The position numbers were made by a program, and so were the translations under genes. DNA of 64,000 nucleotides from Paracamarosporium sp. OC-R06-R3. Taxonomy: Eukaryota > Ascomycota > Dothideomycetes > Pleosporales > Didymosphaeriaceae. Location of the stretch: the NCBI GenBank assembly GCA_019828545.1, contig JACVRA010000001.1:33771-97770 (forward strand). The letters run 5' to 3'. Shown in pieces: positions 24,584 through 36,991 of this stretch (position 1 is the stretch's first letter; each line of letters begins with the position of its first letter). The notes beneath the pieces are model-generated. The model was not told the DNA's origin. It did no database searches and worked only from the letters and a program-made list of their open reading frames with translations.

Positions 24584-27500
24584 TTAACGTAAATGGCGAC
24601 TGCGGTCCACTTGAAGCTCCCGGTCGAACATCGCGTCAAAGTCGTCCCTACGTTTACCACCTGTTCCGCACATATTAGCCACATTCGCATAAACAAGAAC
24701 TTAGGAGCGTACCCTTGTGCCTCAAGCGACGAGCAGATGAAGTAGACTTGGCACTTGTGGTTCTTGCCGTTGTTGAGGACTGCACCTGGCCCTGGGCCGA
24801 GACGAAAGAGTTCTGTGAACTCTGCTGTTGGCGTCGCGGCGTTGGCACAACAAAAGGGTCTTGAGAAAGAGGCTGAGAGATGTGCATAGCTTGAGAAGCA
24901 GGCATAGACTGTGATGAATTCAGTTGGGGCGAGCTCCGATAACGCTTCGAGGGTACGTTTTCCTGAGCAAGGCTCCCCGGAGTATTTCGCTTTAGTGTAG
25001 AATCATGTCCACTAGGTCGATGCAGCTCATAACCCTGAGTCTTCAGAGGCTCTTCGGGTGTACTGCTGCGATGCCCGTAAGCCTTGAGGCTGTATACGTG
25101 GCGATGAACGTAGTCTGGAGAGCTGGACCTGAAAACTCCTGGCTCAACTACATGCTCAGACTGTGCTTTTTGTGATGGAACACGGTACGTGGCACCCTGT
25201 AAGATCCGCCTGCCAGGTACCGTTGATCCATTAGGAGTGATAGGTGCTAGAATCCGGGAGCCTGTGTTTGCCTGCGACTTCGGACGGTCCTGGGAGGAAT
25301 ATGAAGGATTGTGAAGAGTATCCCGAGAAGAGCGCATAGGCGTCTGATAGTACTGGCCTTCTCGAAGAACGTTTTTTTCATCAAATTGTTCGTAGATCTT
25401 AGCGTGATTGGCATTTATAGTACTCTCCTCCAGTGGTGCCATGTCAATGAGATCGTCGGACGATGGAGGATCAGAGAGTGCGCTTGATGATCTATCTGCC
25501 TCACCAGATTGAACCATAAGGTCCCCGTTCAGATCAGGTTTTTTCGTGGGATAGACTAACGTGTGCTGGATATTTTGGGTCTCTTCTGTAGCAGGATCGG
25601 TGACAGAATCATCATTATCGGCGGGCATCTCATAGGCTTGCAGTTTCCGCGTAGCACGAGCATCGACCAGACCCAAAGAACCTTTGTCTTTGTGATGTTC
25701 TAGAGGATGATGTTTTACAAGGCCGGATTGTTGAAAAGATTGGTTTAACGGGGATTCTGAAGCGTCTGCAACATTGAGGACCGTAGTGTTCTGGCGGTTA
25801 GGCTTCTTCCTTGTCGTTTTCGCTTTCGCATCGGATGAAACGTTGCTCCCTGTGTCTATTCCTGTGAAAGATTGAGATAGTTGTGGTTGGGATTCCAGAG
25901 TGTAGATAGGAGTCTGCGGTTGAGATTGAGGATCCCGCACATGGATCTTGTCCACGGTAGTCTTGTGGTCATGACGCCGGGTCTCTTGCACAAGCATGTC
26001 AAACTTCTCCAGGGTAGCTCTCTTGTGTGCCTCTAGCTCACGTGTCTTATGCTCCGCAATCTTTTCGGCCTCTCTTAAGGCACTTTCAGTCTGACTGATA
26101 CGACGCTCGAGTTGGTTATTACCCACGGCGGGAACTCCTGAGCGTCTTAGTTGCTTCTCTTGTGCTTCTAAAGATGCTCGCAATTTATTCATCTCGGCTT
26201 GTAGTCCTTCCTTTTCAGATGAATAAACTGCTTGAGCTTCGCTCAACTTGATTTCGTGAGCGCGAGAACGACTTAGCCTAGCCTCTAACTCTTGCTTCTC
26301 TTGTTTCAGATGCTCTAGTTGATGTCTCAACTCTTCCAATGCGTCCATATCCTTCTGGTGCGTAAAATCTCGTGTATCAACACCCTTCTTCATAGTCGCC
26401 AGCTTGGATTGTTCCACAGTCAGCCGCAGCGTCAATTGCTCATTTTCCTGCTTTAGGGCTTCCATACTGCTCTGCAGCTTTGTCAAGGATACAGTATTCT
26501 TCTCGTGTGCCGTGTTTGCAACGTCAATTTTCTCTTCAAGAACTGAGATGGTCAAAGCATCCTGCTCAAGCCGTTTTTCGAGACACTCTTTCTCTCGGGT
26601 GATACCTGCTACTTTTTGTGACAGATGTGTGTGTTCCTTCTGGACGTCGTGAAGCTCCTCGTTCTTAGAATCATATGCTTCCGACGTTTGCGTCAGTTGC
26701 TCTTTTAGACACGAAAGTTCGCATGTTAATAAAGTCACCTCGTTGGCACTCGATCGACACTCCTCCGAGTTCTGTCGCAATTGTTGCTTAAGTACGGTGA
26801 TCTCAGATGATAGAGTAGATGCCTCGAGAGCAGATGACCGGGCTTGCTCTAACTTCATCTTTGCCTCTGCGTCTACTTTGCGCAATCCTTCAATCTCGAA
26901 GGCCATCTCACGGACCTTTTGTTCATCAAGGCGTATCTGACCTGCCGATTCGTTCTTCTCAGCTTGCATTTCTTGGAGAAGATCGTCTCTGACGTTTTGT
27001 TCGTATTTGAGCATGTTGATCTCTTCATGGAGGGCAGCCTCTTTCTTCTTTGATGTCGCCTGGCGCGTCAGATTAACTGTCTCATGGAAGTTTTATGGAA
27101 AACCTTACCTTAGCAGCCTCCAGTTCTGTTGCTTGGTTCTCCAAATTTTGTTGAGCACGGCCCAAGTCAAGAAGCTTCGCTCGCAGTTCTCCCTCGCTGA
27201 TTTTGACTTGTCGCCGAAGGTCTTCCATCTCCTTTTCCGAATGTGAAGGGTCCGGTTTGGAGTTGCAAGCTTTATCCTTCCAATGTTCGATCTTTGACTG
27301 CATTACAGAGTGTCGGACTCTTAAATTCGTCTCTTCTTGTCCAAAGCTACCAATCAATTCCTCGAGCTTTATGCATTGTTCTTTTTGTGCTTCAAGTTGT
27401 TTGTAAAGGCTCTCATTAAGTTGTTGAGCTTTATGGTACTCTGAAAATACCTCTTCGTACTCCGGAACTTCAGTACGCAATGTGCTAAGTTGATTGCGAG

Positions 27501-30146
27501 TATGGATTCGGATTTCCTCGGTCGGATGTTTCAGCTGTTCGACGGACAAATTGATCTCCCCTACTTTGGAGATGATGCTACGGAGGATCAATAATAACTT
27601 AACGCATTTTACGAGAGCAACGTACCTCTCATGGACAAAACGCAGCATTCCTTCCGCTTTCCGAACATCCGTTGGAGTAAGCACTTCAACAGCTTGTAGC
27701 TTACGAAGGTTGTCCGCACACTCTTCCAGATGATTGCCCTGAAGTCTTGAATTGTTGTTGAAAGAACTCTCAATGACGCCTAATTTCTCGGTAATGACGG
27801 TTTGGCTGTTCCCAAGACCAGTCTGAATGGCTTGGACTGCGGGCAAAATGAGCTGCTCCAGATCCGACCGTCTCTTCTTCTCCTCTTCGTAAATGGTGGA
27901 CAGCTCCTGGAGTTGGTTACTGACAGACTTGTGCTTGGATTCAGTTATCTTGAGCTGGTTGAAAGAGTCATCCATAGCGACTCGCATGCGTCGCTGACTA
28001 GTATCCAAAGCTTCTACTGCCTTTAAGAAGTCTTGCTTTAAAACCGCTTTTTCTTGTTCAGTCTCATGGACTTTATCTTTCACAAGTTTATTACATGTCT
28101 GGTGGTAACCTTCAGCCTGACCTTTGAGTCTAGCATAGTCACCCTCCATGCCTTTGACATACTTCTTCACTCGAGTAGCGGAGTCGGACATCTTCTGTAC
28201 CCTACCCTGTAGATTGCTGTTCTCCATCTGCAGATTTTGAATGAAACTGTTCTGCTGGCTGATGGTCTCCTGCAAAGAAGCAATGGCGGCCTCGTGGGAC
28301 TTCGCTTTGGCCTCAACAATGTCACGAGCTTTAGAGTCGCCAGCACGAAGGCACATTACCATAATGTTCAGTATAGCCTGATTCTCGGGGGTTTCAGAAG
28401 AAGATTCTTCGTTGCCGGTGATTCTCGAGGCTGACATAGCTGATGGGTATTTAGTACGCCTCTTACCCCGCGACTTGCTTATTCGATTGGATGAACTACG
28501 AACAGGATCCCCATGAATCGTAGGATCATAAACTTGCACTTGATTTTGAACTTGAGGAAACACAGTGTGAGGATCAAGTAGGTCCAGTTGGGCCTCGGAG
28601 TGACAAGCGCCAGGAGGGGGATCGCAAACCTCCGGCTGAGGCTCGACCTGTAAGTAACCCTCTTGAGTGTGAGCTTCCTGTGCGGTGACATATGTCTCCG
28701 GGTTATTACAAAGATTATGCGAAACCAGGTGAAGCTCTCCGCGGTCGTAAGCTTTCTTTGTGGTTGCACCATTCTGAAGCTCATCATCATGACCACGAAC
28801 AACAGCGTGAGGATTTTCAGAATAATGAGTATCATAAAACATTGTGCCAGCCGCTGAGTTCTCATTTTGAACAGGCGAAGCAGTCTGCCGATGCGATTTC
28901 TCTCGTGGGACGAATGGTGCAGTGTTATTGTTCGGCTCTGTAGTTGTTAGGCCGGGAGGATCTTCCATTGTCATTACTGGAATCATGGCCGTCGAGTCTT
29001 TTTGATGCTCGAGTTTCGAAAGGTCGTTGTATTCGCCACGTTGATCCATAGGTAGACCTTCACGAGGTGTAACCTGGAATGATTCTTCTAGAATCACATG
29101 GACAGCGCCCAATGCCGGTAGCTCATTCTCCTGCAACACTGAGTGACCATGGTCTCTTTGGATTACGCAATCACGTTCTGGGGCAGGAGCATCGGGGTCC
29201 ATGATCAACTGGCGCTTCGGCGGCCAAGGCGTAGAGGTATCAAGACGGCGCGACTTCGACTTTTGTCCCTTCCCCTTCTTCGTCTTCTTAACCTTGGGGC
29301 GACTTTCAGGGCGTGTCTCCTCGGCTTTGCGATTATTAGGGGCCGAATGATGTTCGGAACTGCATAGATAGGTCAGTTTAAACAAGAATACAGGGAAACA
29401 TCATGTTCTAGAGGCTTCAAATACCTAGGAAGTTTTTCTGAGCCTACGCTAACCACCACTGTAGGTACCGTATGCAACATACTGTTTGCATCGACCCCAG
29501 GAGGCACGAGTGAGCTCTGCACCACAGGCAAGCCTTGGTCATCCGTCTGTAAGACAGATAGGTCTGGAAATGTATCATCTCCGCCATTCTCTAGATGCTC
29601 GCGTTAGGATTTAGTAGATAGATTGACAGTGCACTTACCATTTGCTGGAGCTCCGTCGAGTATTTCAGGAGCATTGCTATGGAGGGCCGGGGAGAGCGGC
29701 TTCTGTGAAACGGCTGCATCAAAAGGATTCGACTTGAGAGGCATTTGCCGCACAGACTTAGCGAGGGAACTCGGATTCATGAAGGGTGAGAAAGTAGATC
29801 CTTCCGCATCTTTCGGCTTCTCGAAGAACTTGATTCCAAATGTGGGGTCAGACGTCGTGGTGTCTTTCTTGGAGACCTGGAGACGCCTGATTAAAGCTTC
29901 CTCATCCATTACTCTCTGCTCTGAGTCCTTCCTGACAGTGGATCTATGATCGTGTCCCAAGCCATTAGGGAAGTCCTTGGAATGCCGATCGTACTGTGTC
30001 TCAGGGACAACAACTTGACTGTCAGGTATTTGGACAACACATTCGTTGTCAATATGCTCTTCGTCAATGAAGTCCACAATTATCTCATTGCGCAGGTGTG
30101 AAGGGGGATGAGCCCTAACCGGTTGCTTCCCTTTCGGGTCAGACAT
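24584..30146 (-). CDS. Large coiled-coil protein with C-terminal SQ cluster
   Basis: Six segments are in phase. Exons: 29639-30146, 29425-29590, 27109-29359, 24713-27059 and 24584-24660; introns are 48-65 bp. The result is 1782 residues starting MSDPKGKQPV and ending VDRSRHLR. Residues 1 to about 550 are disordered, with an acidic stretch (IVDFIDEEHIDNE) and a basic Lys/Arg cluster near 255. A long heptad-patterned coiled coil spans roughly 560-1340. The tail of about 440 residues is Ser/Gln-rich and holds about eleven SQ dipeptides, a type of cluster known as a target region of ATM/ATR-family kinases, and ends in a short charged segment. A 48-bp in-frame stretch at 27578-27625 has intron signals; removing it gives 1766 residues. 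The layout recalls chromosome-axis, synaptonemal or kinetochore coiled-coil proteins, but I cannot name a homologue. Confidence 0.85.
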
Positions 30147-30288
30147 GGTGTCTGCGAGCCGATGCGGGTGCCTGAAGCACCGGCGGTTTGCAATTTCGAC
30201 GGAAGTGACTTTTGTAAGAAACAGAAGCACTAGGTGCGATGACCTGAATCGGGTTGGAAGGAAGTGTGGGAGGTGAGAAATGTGGTGG

Positions 30289-30320
30289 CGGAGGAGGAGG
30301 AGGAGGAGGAGGAGGAGGAG
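30289..30320. repeat. (GGA)n microsatellite in the coiled-coil gene leader
   Basis: About ten GGA units lie 145-175 bases upstream of the coiled-coil gene start. Read on the minus strand they are CTC/TCC repeats, common in fungal leaders. Confidence 0.9.
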
Positions 30321-31600
30321 AAATGGATGTGCGAGGGAGTGACTGCTGTGTTGAGCACCTTCCGCTGAAAGCGAGCAAGTCGCGATTACTGAAAATGCAA
30401 CCTGAAGACAAGCCAGGCTACTTTCTGGCATGTGAGGGATATTTGCACAGTATTTAGTAGTTTTTTTCTTATCGTTTCCCCTCTCAGCATTGCTCAGTCA
30501 TTTGCTGTCGAGTATTGGAATGGGCAATACCCTCGCAGCCGCAAGCACTTCTACACCGCACCGTATAGCGCTAAAGTTGCACGCTTTGAAAAGAGGGAAC
30601 AGCCGTGATTACAAAAAGAGGATTTCTGCACGGCCATTTGTCACATCCGCGACCTGAGTTACTATCTTGAGGTATGCATGTACAGTAGTTCAAACTCTTC
30701 AATAAGTATCGCAAGCTGGTCCAAGAACATAGCACAGAAACTGAAAGGTACTTGTCTTGAGCAAAGCTCATGGCGAGTACGATTTCTACCTGTCCTTTCT
30801 AGTGCTTGTTACAGAGGGCATTGTATGCGGAGCCTGGGGACCGGTTTTGGGAAACTCTAGCTGTAGAAGAAGTTCACAACGAAGAATGAAGAAAAGGGTC
30901 TTTGCGCAAACGTGCGAGTCAGATACAAGTGGGCATTTGCGACACCCAAGCAGCCATGTTGCCATGTGAGATGGATTTGCTTCGGCTTCGAACTGCTCTT
31001 CCCTCGCGTACCTGGCTGGGTACATGTCGGCAAAACGTAGGCTCCCACTCTTGGCTTCTTCTGAAGTGCTTTTGACCACCTTGATACTTTTTATAGGTTT
31101 GTATCAACGAGCCCGGCTTTCGATAGCCAGCATGCGAGTGTGAAGGGTACTCTATCTTTTTAGCCAGGAGGCGGGCTCAGCTCAACGACCAATGGGATGT
31201 CAGTATTGAGAAGCCTTGATTGGCTCTGTGTACGAAGCGGAACTGTGTTAAGAGACTAGATAAGCCTTATGCATGGTTAAAAAGAGGGCACGACATTGTC
31301 TCTTTTGAGCAGTTGACTCACTAACCCATGCTTTCAGCTGTTCGCTGATTCGGGAGAACACGATAGCCCATGCTTTTCCGTTGATGCAGACATTTTCACG
31401 CATATCAGAATGCTCATGCTAGCTCGCAGACGACCACACATCCTCCCAAGCATCCATGACAACCGCGCCGCCATGTGTCGCAACGACTAAAAAAAATCGC
31501 CTCGTCCCGTCGTCCCACGTCCAGGTTTCGGCTCTCTGCCCCTGTTGGCAAAACACGCAGCCTGGGCGTGCCTGGCGGCGCTTACACACAGCGCAGAAGG

Positions 31601-31607
31601 CCAATCA
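31601..31607 (+). promoter_or_regulatory. CCAAT box upstream of membrane-protein gene
   Basis: ccaatca lies about 380 bases before the ATG at 31984, within a GC-rich upstream region. A HAP/CBC-type complex would bind such a site; there is no functional evidence. Confidence 0.25.
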
Positions 31608-31983
31608 GAGGCACCAGCGCACCCCTGTCGCAATGTGATTCTCCCGCCTCAACACCATGCCCTAGATACGCGCCCGCCCTCGCCCAATCCGCTCCATGCA
31701 CAGCACCAAGCCCTCAGCATTGTGAACCCAGCACCCGCAAGTCTCTGTGCTGACCCTGGCGGCTCCCCCGGTCCGTCACACTGGCAGCATGGTTAACCGC
31801 CCGCGCAGCACCCGTCGCGGGGTAGGGCCTACGACCGCGCGCAAATATAGGGACGGCTGCTCGCTGATGTGAGGAGAGTCGATCTCCAGCACACAAGGCA
31901 CGCGATTGTGGTGTGCCCTCGTACCACCGGACCCCAATTCCACCTCGTATCCTTTGCACCGCACCACGCCACACCTAGTCGCC

Positions 31984-32620
31984 ATGGTCAGGGCTTGCGC
32001 TGCATTCTGCCTACTCTCTCTGCTTGTGCTTGCACAAAAGGTCGTCGCTCAGGACCCGACGCCGACGCGGAACACAGATACTGCCGCTCATACCCCGAAC
32101 ACTGGGTACAATGGCGGCGAAGACAACCCTATAGATCCTAGCGATGCGGGAGCAGCAGGCGCACAGAAAGGTGGCTTCTCGCTCTCCAAAGGCGGACTGG
32201 CAGCCATCATCGTCGTCATCAGCCTCGTAGTCGTCATTGGGAGTAAGAGCTCACCGTCCCATCCATCCCGAGACCTAAGTACTAACTCATTATGTAGTCT
32301 CTTCCGCAGTGCTCTTCTGGCTTGCAAAGAAACGCCAATGGGACGTCCGCCAGTCTCTGCGTCGCGCATCTCGCCGTATTACAGGCCGTTCGACCGCCGA
32401 TTTGTCTGCTACCAAACGCCAGAATCGCCGGACGGGCGTTCGCCTCGACTCACCTCCGGTACCGCGTCGGAACAGGCCTGGACAGGAGAAAGATATCGAG
32501 AAAGGACTTTCCGAGGACCCGAAGCGTGGAAAGACAACGACAAACATCACCAGTACCTTTGACGTCGATACTCCTACCCCCAAAGGCTGGAAAGGCATGA
32601 CTCTGCCGAGGACGAAGTGA
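31984..32620 (+). CDS. Signal-peptide, single-span membrane protein
   Basis: Two exons, 31984-32242 and 32298-32620, with a 55-bp intron (gtaaga, branch-like ctaac, tag), give 193 residues. Residues 1-23 form a signal peptide (MVRACAAFCLLSLLVLAQKV, cut probably after VVA). A short Thr/Asn/Gly-rich outer segment of about 45 residues follows. The membrane helix runs from about 72 to 97, split by the intron (GGLAAIIVVISLVVVIG, then ISSAVLFWLAKKR). The cytosolic tail is basic, with RQSLRRASRR just inside. This type I topology with a small outer part is common among uncharacterised fungal plasma-membrane proteins, some of them wall-stress sensors, but no sensor domain can be seen. The exon join restores an Ile inside the helix, which supports the model. 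Confidence 0.82.
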
Positions 32621-33483
32621 GCAGGAAACTAGCCAGCACTTTCTCTTCTGGAGTACAGCGAGACGACGTGAAGTAATCGGAGGAACTGAGGAATAACTCA
32701 ACCATGGCGGTCTCGCCTTGTGCGATATGCAGCTGCGTCGCCGGCTCCAATGCCAATGACGCTTGCGCGAAGCCAGTTCAATTCGATGACTGGTTGGGTT
32801 TGATACGCTCTATCTCATGAGTATGACGCTTAGCTTTCGGTGCAATGATGATATGGCGTTATTCACTGTATATTTATTAGACACAAATCTTGATATCCAC
32901 TTATGTTTCAGTAGACCAAACGGCTCGCTTATAACAAAAATCCCGTTTATCCCAGTTCTCATCTTCATCTTATTCTCGGAGCATGTTCCATTGCCACCTG
33001 ATTCAGTTCGGCCACTAGAAGAGCCATGCATCCCGTGTTTCATTTCGCGCTCCTACTCATGGTTTCCACGGGATGATATCAAACGAAACCGATTGCGCGT
33101 CACGAGCCGCTAAGGCACATCTGTCGATCAACTCTAACCGCCATGCTGGAATCCCACAAGCTTACGAATTTACGGCGTAGTCGACCTTCGCACGAATTTC
33201 ATGGTATGCGGCACGACCTCGCTAGACTACGGGTCATAAAAGTCTAGCGCATCCGATGCCTTTATTGGCGTAGCGCTTATGCTGGGAGGTAAGACGACTC
33301 AGACCTTTGCCTGTGAGAAGCAGCACTAACATCTTCGAAGGATGTTTCTAAGTTGTGCCCCAATCTTACGCTGCTAAGGGGTAGCACAGAGCTTTATAAA
33401 GATGTGTTTCCGCCATAAGCCTTCTGACTTATACTTGCGTCCGCTGCCACCACATAACCGTGCCGCGTATGCAGACCGACAAA
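32621..33483. other. Intergenic region
   Basis: No gene seen. The right end is the promoter of the flavin monooxygenase. Confidence 0.45.
33393..33400 (+). promoter_or_regulatory. TATA-like box of the monooxygenase gene
   Basis: tttataaa lies about 90 bases before the ATG at 33484, a usual spacing for a fungal TATA box. Seen in sequence only. Confidence 0.35.
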
Positions 33484-35261
33484 ATGAGTTATAGCAATAC
33501 CAAGGTTGCCATTGTAGGAGCAGGTGAGGAAGATCTCCCTGAAATGAGAGGGGATGGAGTTGACAACTAAGACAGGCCCTGCGGGCATGGTAGCACTGAA
33601 GGAGTTCAGAGAACTTGGCTTCGACGTCACTGCTTTTGAGAAGAGAGGTGATGTTGGTGGGGTGTGGTCGTGGACAACTGATGCTGGTTCCACGACCGCA
33701 CTGAAGGAGACAAAGTTGTGTAACAACAAGTACTCGGTAAATCCTTCGTTCCTGATGCGAATTATGGTGCTAATAACACCCTGTACAGCTGACCATGAAT
33801 GATTATGCATTGCCCAAGGGTATGGATCCATCTACGCACATGCACGCATGCACGAATGCCTCACTTTATGAAAGCTAATAGGCAGGATCAGACTTCCCAT
33901 GGATGGTTTCAGCCCCCGAACTGGGTTCCTACCTCCGCGACTACGCCAAACATCACGATCTGTACCGCAATATACAGTTCGGCAAAACTGTCACAAAACT
34001 CACAAGAGATCACTCTGATCAGAAATGGCAACTCACATTGTCCGATTCACCCTCCACTTCCATCCCCTTCGATAAAGTCGTGTGGGCCACGGGCGGTTTC
34101 GTCAAACCAAGACGCATCACCATTGCTGGTCAAGACAACTTTCAAGGCCAATTTTTGCACTCCTCACAAGCGCGCGATTTCTCTGCATTCAAAGGCAAGA
34201 ATGTCGTTGTACTGGGCATCGGCAACACAGCTGCAGACGTCACAAACGCGCTCGTTCAGAACGACGCCGGCAAAATCCATTTCTCGCATCGGCGCGGCGC
34301 GAGAATTTTACGACCCTCGGATGCGAAGACTGGAATCCCTTCAGATATTATGCTGACAACCAGTCTGGTACCTATGACGTGGTGGTTGCAGAAGAATATG
34401 CCGTCTGCGTACGGGTGGGTTATGGACAGCGCCGTCGCGCAAAACTTCAAGGAGAGCTGGGGAATTAACAAGCCGGAATGGGGACTTGCGCAGTCGCCGA
34501 GTATGGGAGACGGACAGCACGTTGTGGTTTGCAGCCAGGATCTTGTGCCAAACATCAAGAGTGGGAGAATACTCTCGGTGCCAGGCATCAAGCGGATCAC
34601 CGGCGCGAAGTCGGTAGAATTTGACGACGGACAGGTAGCTGAAGACGTCGATGTCATTATCGCATGCGTAGGCTATGACGACGATATGGATATCCTGCGC
34701 GAACCTATTGAGTTCAGTCCAGCCCAAGACGACGGTCCGGCCCTTCCGAGCTTGTACATGAATATCTTCCCGCCGAAATATGCCGATTCGTTCGCGCATA
34801 TCTCACTCTCACACTTGTTGGCGCCTCAGATACCAGGTCGCGTGCTTGTTGGCCTGGCACTTCCTCAAATTTGGGCTGGCCGTTCTTCTCTACCGCCTGT
34901 CTCCACGATGAATGCCTGGATAACAAAGCATCAGTCCTGGGTTAGGATGAGGATGAAGAAGGCGGGTCCGAATGGGAATGGATACCAAGAGATTGATAAT
35001 GGAGAGTGGAGTTATTTCATGCATGAGGCAGCTGGTACGGGCTTGTATGAGCACCTTGGGTGGGGATGGAAGGCTTGGGGATTCTGGTGGAGGGACAGAG
35101 AGCTGTATCGCGCGGTGAGCAACCTACCTATATGTCCTTATACGTACAGCATATTTGATTTAGGGAAGAGGAAGCCGTGGGACGGAGCAAGACAGGCTGT
35201 CATTGATGCATATAATGATTTGAAGGATCTACAGAAGGGAGCGGAGATGAAGCAGAAGTGA
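33484..35261 (+). CDS. Flavin-containing monooxygenase (FMO-like)
   Basis: Four exons (33484-33523, 33576-33736, 33789-33819, 33886-35261) join in phase to 535 residues. The FAD-binding motif GAGPAG lies at residues 12-17 and is split by intron 1; EKRGDVGGVWSW follows as in the family. An ATGG motif (VVWATGGF) is near 142. The FMO-type segment F-x-G-x3-H (FQGQFLH) is at about 163, and the second, NADPH-binding site is VVLGIGNTAADV near 185-196. A late ACVGY motif matches the usual ATGY. The family uses NADPH and O2 to oxygenate N- or S-containing or ketone substrates; the substrate here cannot be told. The likely location is cytosolic, as no signal peptide is seen. Its stop lies 90 bp from the stop of the convergent membrane-protein gene. 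It is not part of a recognisable gene cluster. Confidence 0.92.
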
Positions 35262-35351
35262 GGTGCATACACATCACCCACAGGTCTATTTTCAAATGAT
35301 AAATATATAATCCTTGTACTACAAATAGCTTGAGTTAATGGTATCCAAAAA

Positions 35352-36887
35352 TCAAGGAGGCGCTGGAGCCGATGGCACCGTGCTTCCTACGTTCGCGTTC
35401 GATAAGTGGTTTGAAAACAGAAAGAAATATGCAAACTCCATGAGAAGAGGGAGCCATGTAGCCACTGCCAATATCTGCCCAAAGTTCCACTCCGTGTCTC
35501 TGGTAACGCCACCAGCATCATGCATCGCTTCTGTGCGCAAAAACCAGAGCCAAGCTAGCTGGATCAGCATCATAGCAACACTGAACGTCCGGATTGTAAT
35601 GTTAATCCAGTGTCTACTGTATGAAGTAGTAGTTCGCTGTCCTGCTGCCGTCGTCCTAGACGACTGTTGTCGTTGACTTGAAGAAGGGGTTGATCGTGAT
35701 CTCGCAGCTCTTCTCCCGAACCAACGCATCCCACCCAGCATTGCGATGCCTACAATTGGCACAACTAGTAGAATGATTACCAGCGCCTTCACGTACCTTG
35801 GCGCGATCACATATACATCTTGGCTCAGATTAAGGTCCCACGATCCACCAAGGTCAAAGTCCGGATCCGTGGTCCTCATTCCCTTTACGAAAATCAACCA
35901 TATTGTCACTAAGCAGAACACGCACAAGACGACTCCGAGGACCCTCCGAAAGCCATTTCTCCCTTCCCATCCAGTTTTGATATGTTCTGGAGTTATTGTC
36001 TTTCCCTCCCAGTCAGGTAGGAGTGTGTGCAGGACTAAAACAGGGAAGATGGAAAATGTGGGTGCGAGTATAAGGAGCTCGTTCATATAGATGTCAACAA
36101 GGGAGCTTTGAAGTTGATGGATAACGAATATGGTTATAGCGGCTGTTACGATGGCGTAAGAGAGGATTATGGCGGTGGCGAAGAGAGAGTGAATGGAGTA
36201 TTTCGTTGCGGTTCGAAGCCTGGAAAGAAGGTCCATGCTAGAACGGCGTAGGCGACCGCCGGGAGACGAAGTCGGCGAAAGGGGAATGTAGTGTGCGAGA
36301 AGGTAGATGATAACAAGACTGGCTTCAATGGAATAAGATATCATGACCTACGGTGTGGAGCGTTAGTTGTAAACACTTAAGAATGAGAACTGTCGGAACG
36401 TACGCCTGGTCCGGCGATATCTGGATCACCCGCTGTAAGTAACTCCTTTCTCAGGAATTTAGAGCATTTCGATCGGGGCCCTTGTAGCATTGCCTTGTAG
36501 GAAGGGTCCTGGTGGACAGCCGTATTATTTCCGGAGATTCTCGTCGCATTCGCGCAGAATGAGATATCGCCAGCGCAGTACCAGTGATTGAACTGACATG
36601 TGGTCGGCCGAGCCTTGCTATCCAGTGCGCCAACAAGGAAGGCTCGCGCGTCATCTAGATCTAATTTACAATAGTCTAGCTGCTTTTCTTATAGGCGACT
36701 CATGTCAGTGAAATCGAAAGTGTGCCGCGACGGAAAAGCACTCACTTTGTCGTCATGGCTTAACATACTTATTGCATTCTTCAATTGCGTTAAAAGCTTC
36801 AAGATCAGGTTGCCAATCTCCTAACATCCAGTTGTCCTTCTCATTGTCGTCACACGAATCAAAGCTGATATCCCCACAAGTCAACAT
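35352..36887 (-). CDS. Multi-pass membrane protein with Cys-rich outer domain
   Basis: The favoured model has exons 36765-36887, 36404-36679 and 35352-36347, giving 464 residues. The first 130 or so residues would lie outside the membrane and contain paired cysteines (CGDISFDSC, then CQFNHWYCAGDISFCANAT) with N-glycosylation sites (NAT, NNT). After GDPDIAGPG come about seven hydrophobic segments, a loop rich in Arg/Ser/Gln/Thr between the fifth and sixth, and a short tail. I know similar uncharacterised ascomycete proteins with this Cys-rich head followed by the DPDIAGPGV entry to the first helix. The 36348-36403 intron is secure (gtacgt...gtag, phase 0). The 5' intron 36680-36764 uses the less usual donor gttaag and is provisional, as is the start. 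Confidence 0.68.
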
Positions 36888-36982
36888 CTCAGATGTATTC
36901 CCAGCTAGTTTTATCGGGGCAAGGATAAATGTAGGTGTGCTTGATGTCCTTTGAAATCCTTTATCCTTGAGCAGGCTTCGCT

Positions 36983-36991
36983 CTTTATAAG
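36983..36991 (-). promoter_or_regulatory. TATA-like box of the membrane-protein gene
   Basis: cttataaag on the minus strand lies about 100 bases before ATG 36887. It is also downstream of an in-frame ATG at 36998, which argues for the start at 36887. Confidence 0.3.

Larger units (their letters stand above)
30147..31983. other. Intergenic region, with divergent promoters
   Basis: Left of about 30450 it is the leader of the coiled-coil gene and includes a GGA repeat. Right of about 31400 it is GC-rich and leads into the membrane-protein gene at 31984. The middle has only short frames and no RNA gene that I can see. Confidence 0.45.

Noticed and set aside
35115..35163. Intron-like gtgagc...ttag near the end of the first monooxygenase
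   Set aside because: It is 49 bp, so removal shifts the frame, and the unspliced frame reads on into a family-typical FDLGKRKPWDGAR ending.
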